Shown one piece after another: positions 6,745 through 7,302 of a stretch of 7,302 nt of DNA; within the stretch, counting starts at the first letter, position 1; each line of letters begins with the position of its first letter. Origin of the DNA: Acidobacteriaceae bacterium (GTDB lineage Bacteria; Acidobacteriota; Terriglobia; Terriglobales; Acidobacteriaceae); assembly GCA_003135495.1 (NCBI GenBank), contig PLBX01000257.1:2759-10060 (forward strand), read 5' to 3'. Below the pieces are notes generated by a model, which was not told where the DNA came from, did not search any database, and was given only the letters and a program-made list of their open reading frames with translations. A program made the translations under genes and the position numbers.

Positions 6745-7095
6745 ATGAGAACAAGTCGAATTGCGGCAGCGGTTCTTGGAATCCAGTTTCTGGTCGGTAT
6801 GGCGGCAATCCCGGCGCTCGCTGCCGGTAAAAGCCAGACGTTAACCGGGCAGGTAAGCGATGCAATGTGCGGCGCAAAACATGAAATGCCTGCCAAGGCT
6901 GCGGAGTGCACGCGGGGATGCGTGAAGCACGGTTCAAAGTACGCGCTTGTGGTCGGCGACAGAGTCTACACTTTGGAAACCTCTGATTCAGCAGCGCTCG
7001 ATAAGTTGAACGAACTGGCGGGCACAAAGGCGAAGGTCACCGGCGATGTTGATGGCGATACGATGACGGTTAAGTCGGTAGCGGCAGGTTCGTAA
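6745..7095 (+). CDS. Small secreted Cys/His-motif protein, function unknown
   Basis: A 116-residue protein with a clear signal peptide: basic MRTSR, hydrophobic core, and probable cleavage after ALAA (residue 27). AGAGGAG (6728-6734) lies 10 bases before the ATG. The mature part starts with a TLTGQVSDAMCGAKH strand-like segment. It carries Cys42, His46, Cys55, Cys59 and His62, the last three as CxxxCxxH, then KYALVVGDRVYTLE and a C-terminal KAKVTGDVDGDTMTVKSV strand pair that resembles an OB-fold-like barrel. I have the impression of similar short exported proteins, often in several copies, in Acidobacteriota genomes, but cannot name a characterised member. The Cys/His set could bind a metal or form disulfides. 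The pattern is not CxxCH, so c-type heme attachment is unlikely. It stands alone, convergent with def. Confidence 0.85.
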   Translation: MRTSRIAAAVLGIQFLVGMAAIPALAAGKSQTLTGQVSDAMCGAKHEMPAKAAECTRGCVKHGSKYALVVGDRVYTLETSDSAALDKLNELAGTKAKVTGDVDGDTMTVKSVAAGS

Positions 7096-7126
7096 TCGAC
7101 TGCGGGGGAGCGGGAAGATGCATAGG

Positions 7127-7157
7127 TCCTTCCCCTTCGACAAGCTCAGGGTCAGGA
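7127..7157. repeat. TCATCCTGA-type intergenic inverted repeat
   Basis: TCCT (7127-7130) and CCCT (7133-7136) pair with AGGA (7154-7157) and AGGG (7148-7151), leaving a symmetric TC/TC internal loop (GA/GA on the minus strand) and an 11-base apical loop. The minus-strand reading begins TGTCATCCTGACCC and includes AGCTTGTCGAAGG, a repeat I recognise from many environmental bacterial genomes. It lies between two convergent genes, so it could serve as a bidirectional transcript end. Confidence 0.6.
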
Positions 7158-7188
7158 TGACAATGCATTTTCCGCATTACAAAAATTC

Positions 7189-7302
7189 TTACCACTCCCC
7201 GGCCTTCACTAGTTTTTTTATTTTGCGCTTTATGAGATCGCGCTTCAGGCCGCTAATGTGAGAGATATATAGTTTACCGTTCAGATGGTCGGTTTCGTGC
7301 AG
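7189..7302 (-). CDS. def: Peptide deformylase, C-terminal fragment
   Basis: On the minus strand, 37 codons run from the window edge to a TAA at 7189-7191. The peptide begins [13 protein letters not shown] and ends [18 protein letters not shown] is the HExxH motif of peptide deformylase: its two histidines bind the catalytic metal and its glutamate is the general base. The downstream LNGxLY, LKR and C-terminal basic helix are typical of the family. The enzyme removes the formyl group from the N-terminal methionine of new proteins in the cytoplasm. The rest of the gene, including the GxGLAAPQ and EGCLS motifs, lies beyond the window. The tail is short, as in type 2-like or compact bacterial forms. 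The gene is cut only by the window edge. Confidence 0.92.
   Translation of the reverse strand: MHETDHLNGKLYISHISGLKRDLIKRKIKKLVKAGEW

Noticed and set aside
6904..6930. CxxxCxxH of the small protein as a c-type heme site
   Set aside because: Heme attachment needs CxxCH or close variants with His directly after the second Cys; here two residues intervene.

Overview
The window is an ordinary-looking stretch of bacterial chromosome with seven complete genes and one truncated gene. Several traits suggest an Acidobacteriota genome of the Terriglobia/Koribacter type. These are a moderately GC-rich composition, short GC-rich palindromes scattered between genes, the CACCACCAAG-type and TCATCCTGA-type intergenic repeats, a long NADP-type isocitrate dehydrogenase, and a small secreted Cys/His protein of a kind I associate with that phylum. 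The assignment is inference, because no rRNA or tRNA is present. I see no insertion sequence, CRISPR array, phage gene or tRNA.

Layout, left to right. Positions 1-130 hold two hairpin repeats and an AT-rich 25-bp dyad in front of an exported cyclophilin-type peptidyl-prolyl isomerase (131-844). A hairpin repeat separates it from a second, cytosolic cyclophilin (929-1453), so the two form a tandem paralogous pair. Positions 1454-1647 carry a degraded inverted repeat and the richest regulatory region of the window: three alternating TGTGA/TCACA half-sites at 11-bp spacing, then a perfect TATAAT. Isocitrate dehydrogenase (icd, 1648-3066) follows, then three palindromes and malate dehydrogenase (mdh, 3201-4127); these are two TCA-cycle enzymes in one direction. 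After a 12-bp direct repeat and a pair of palindromes comes a LysR-type regulator (4299-5213). Its stop overlaps the start of a secreted POTRA-repeat protein that has no beta-barrel (5210-6586). A small exported Cys/His protein (6745-7095) is next. The right edge holds, on the opposite strand, the last 37 codons of peptide deformylase (def, 7189-7302), identified by its HExxH motif.

How the parts relate: the two cyclophilins would serve proline isomerisation in different compartments. Icd and Mdh are central carbon enzymes, possibly sharing the icd promoter region. The LysR and POTRA genes are very probably translated as a coupled pair, the least expected arrangement here. No intergenic gap exceeds 300 bases. 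I found no convincing previously undescribed multi-gene system. The points most worth checking are the LysR/POTRA pair, the regulatory dyads ahead of the first cyclophilin and icd, and the covarying palindrome family.
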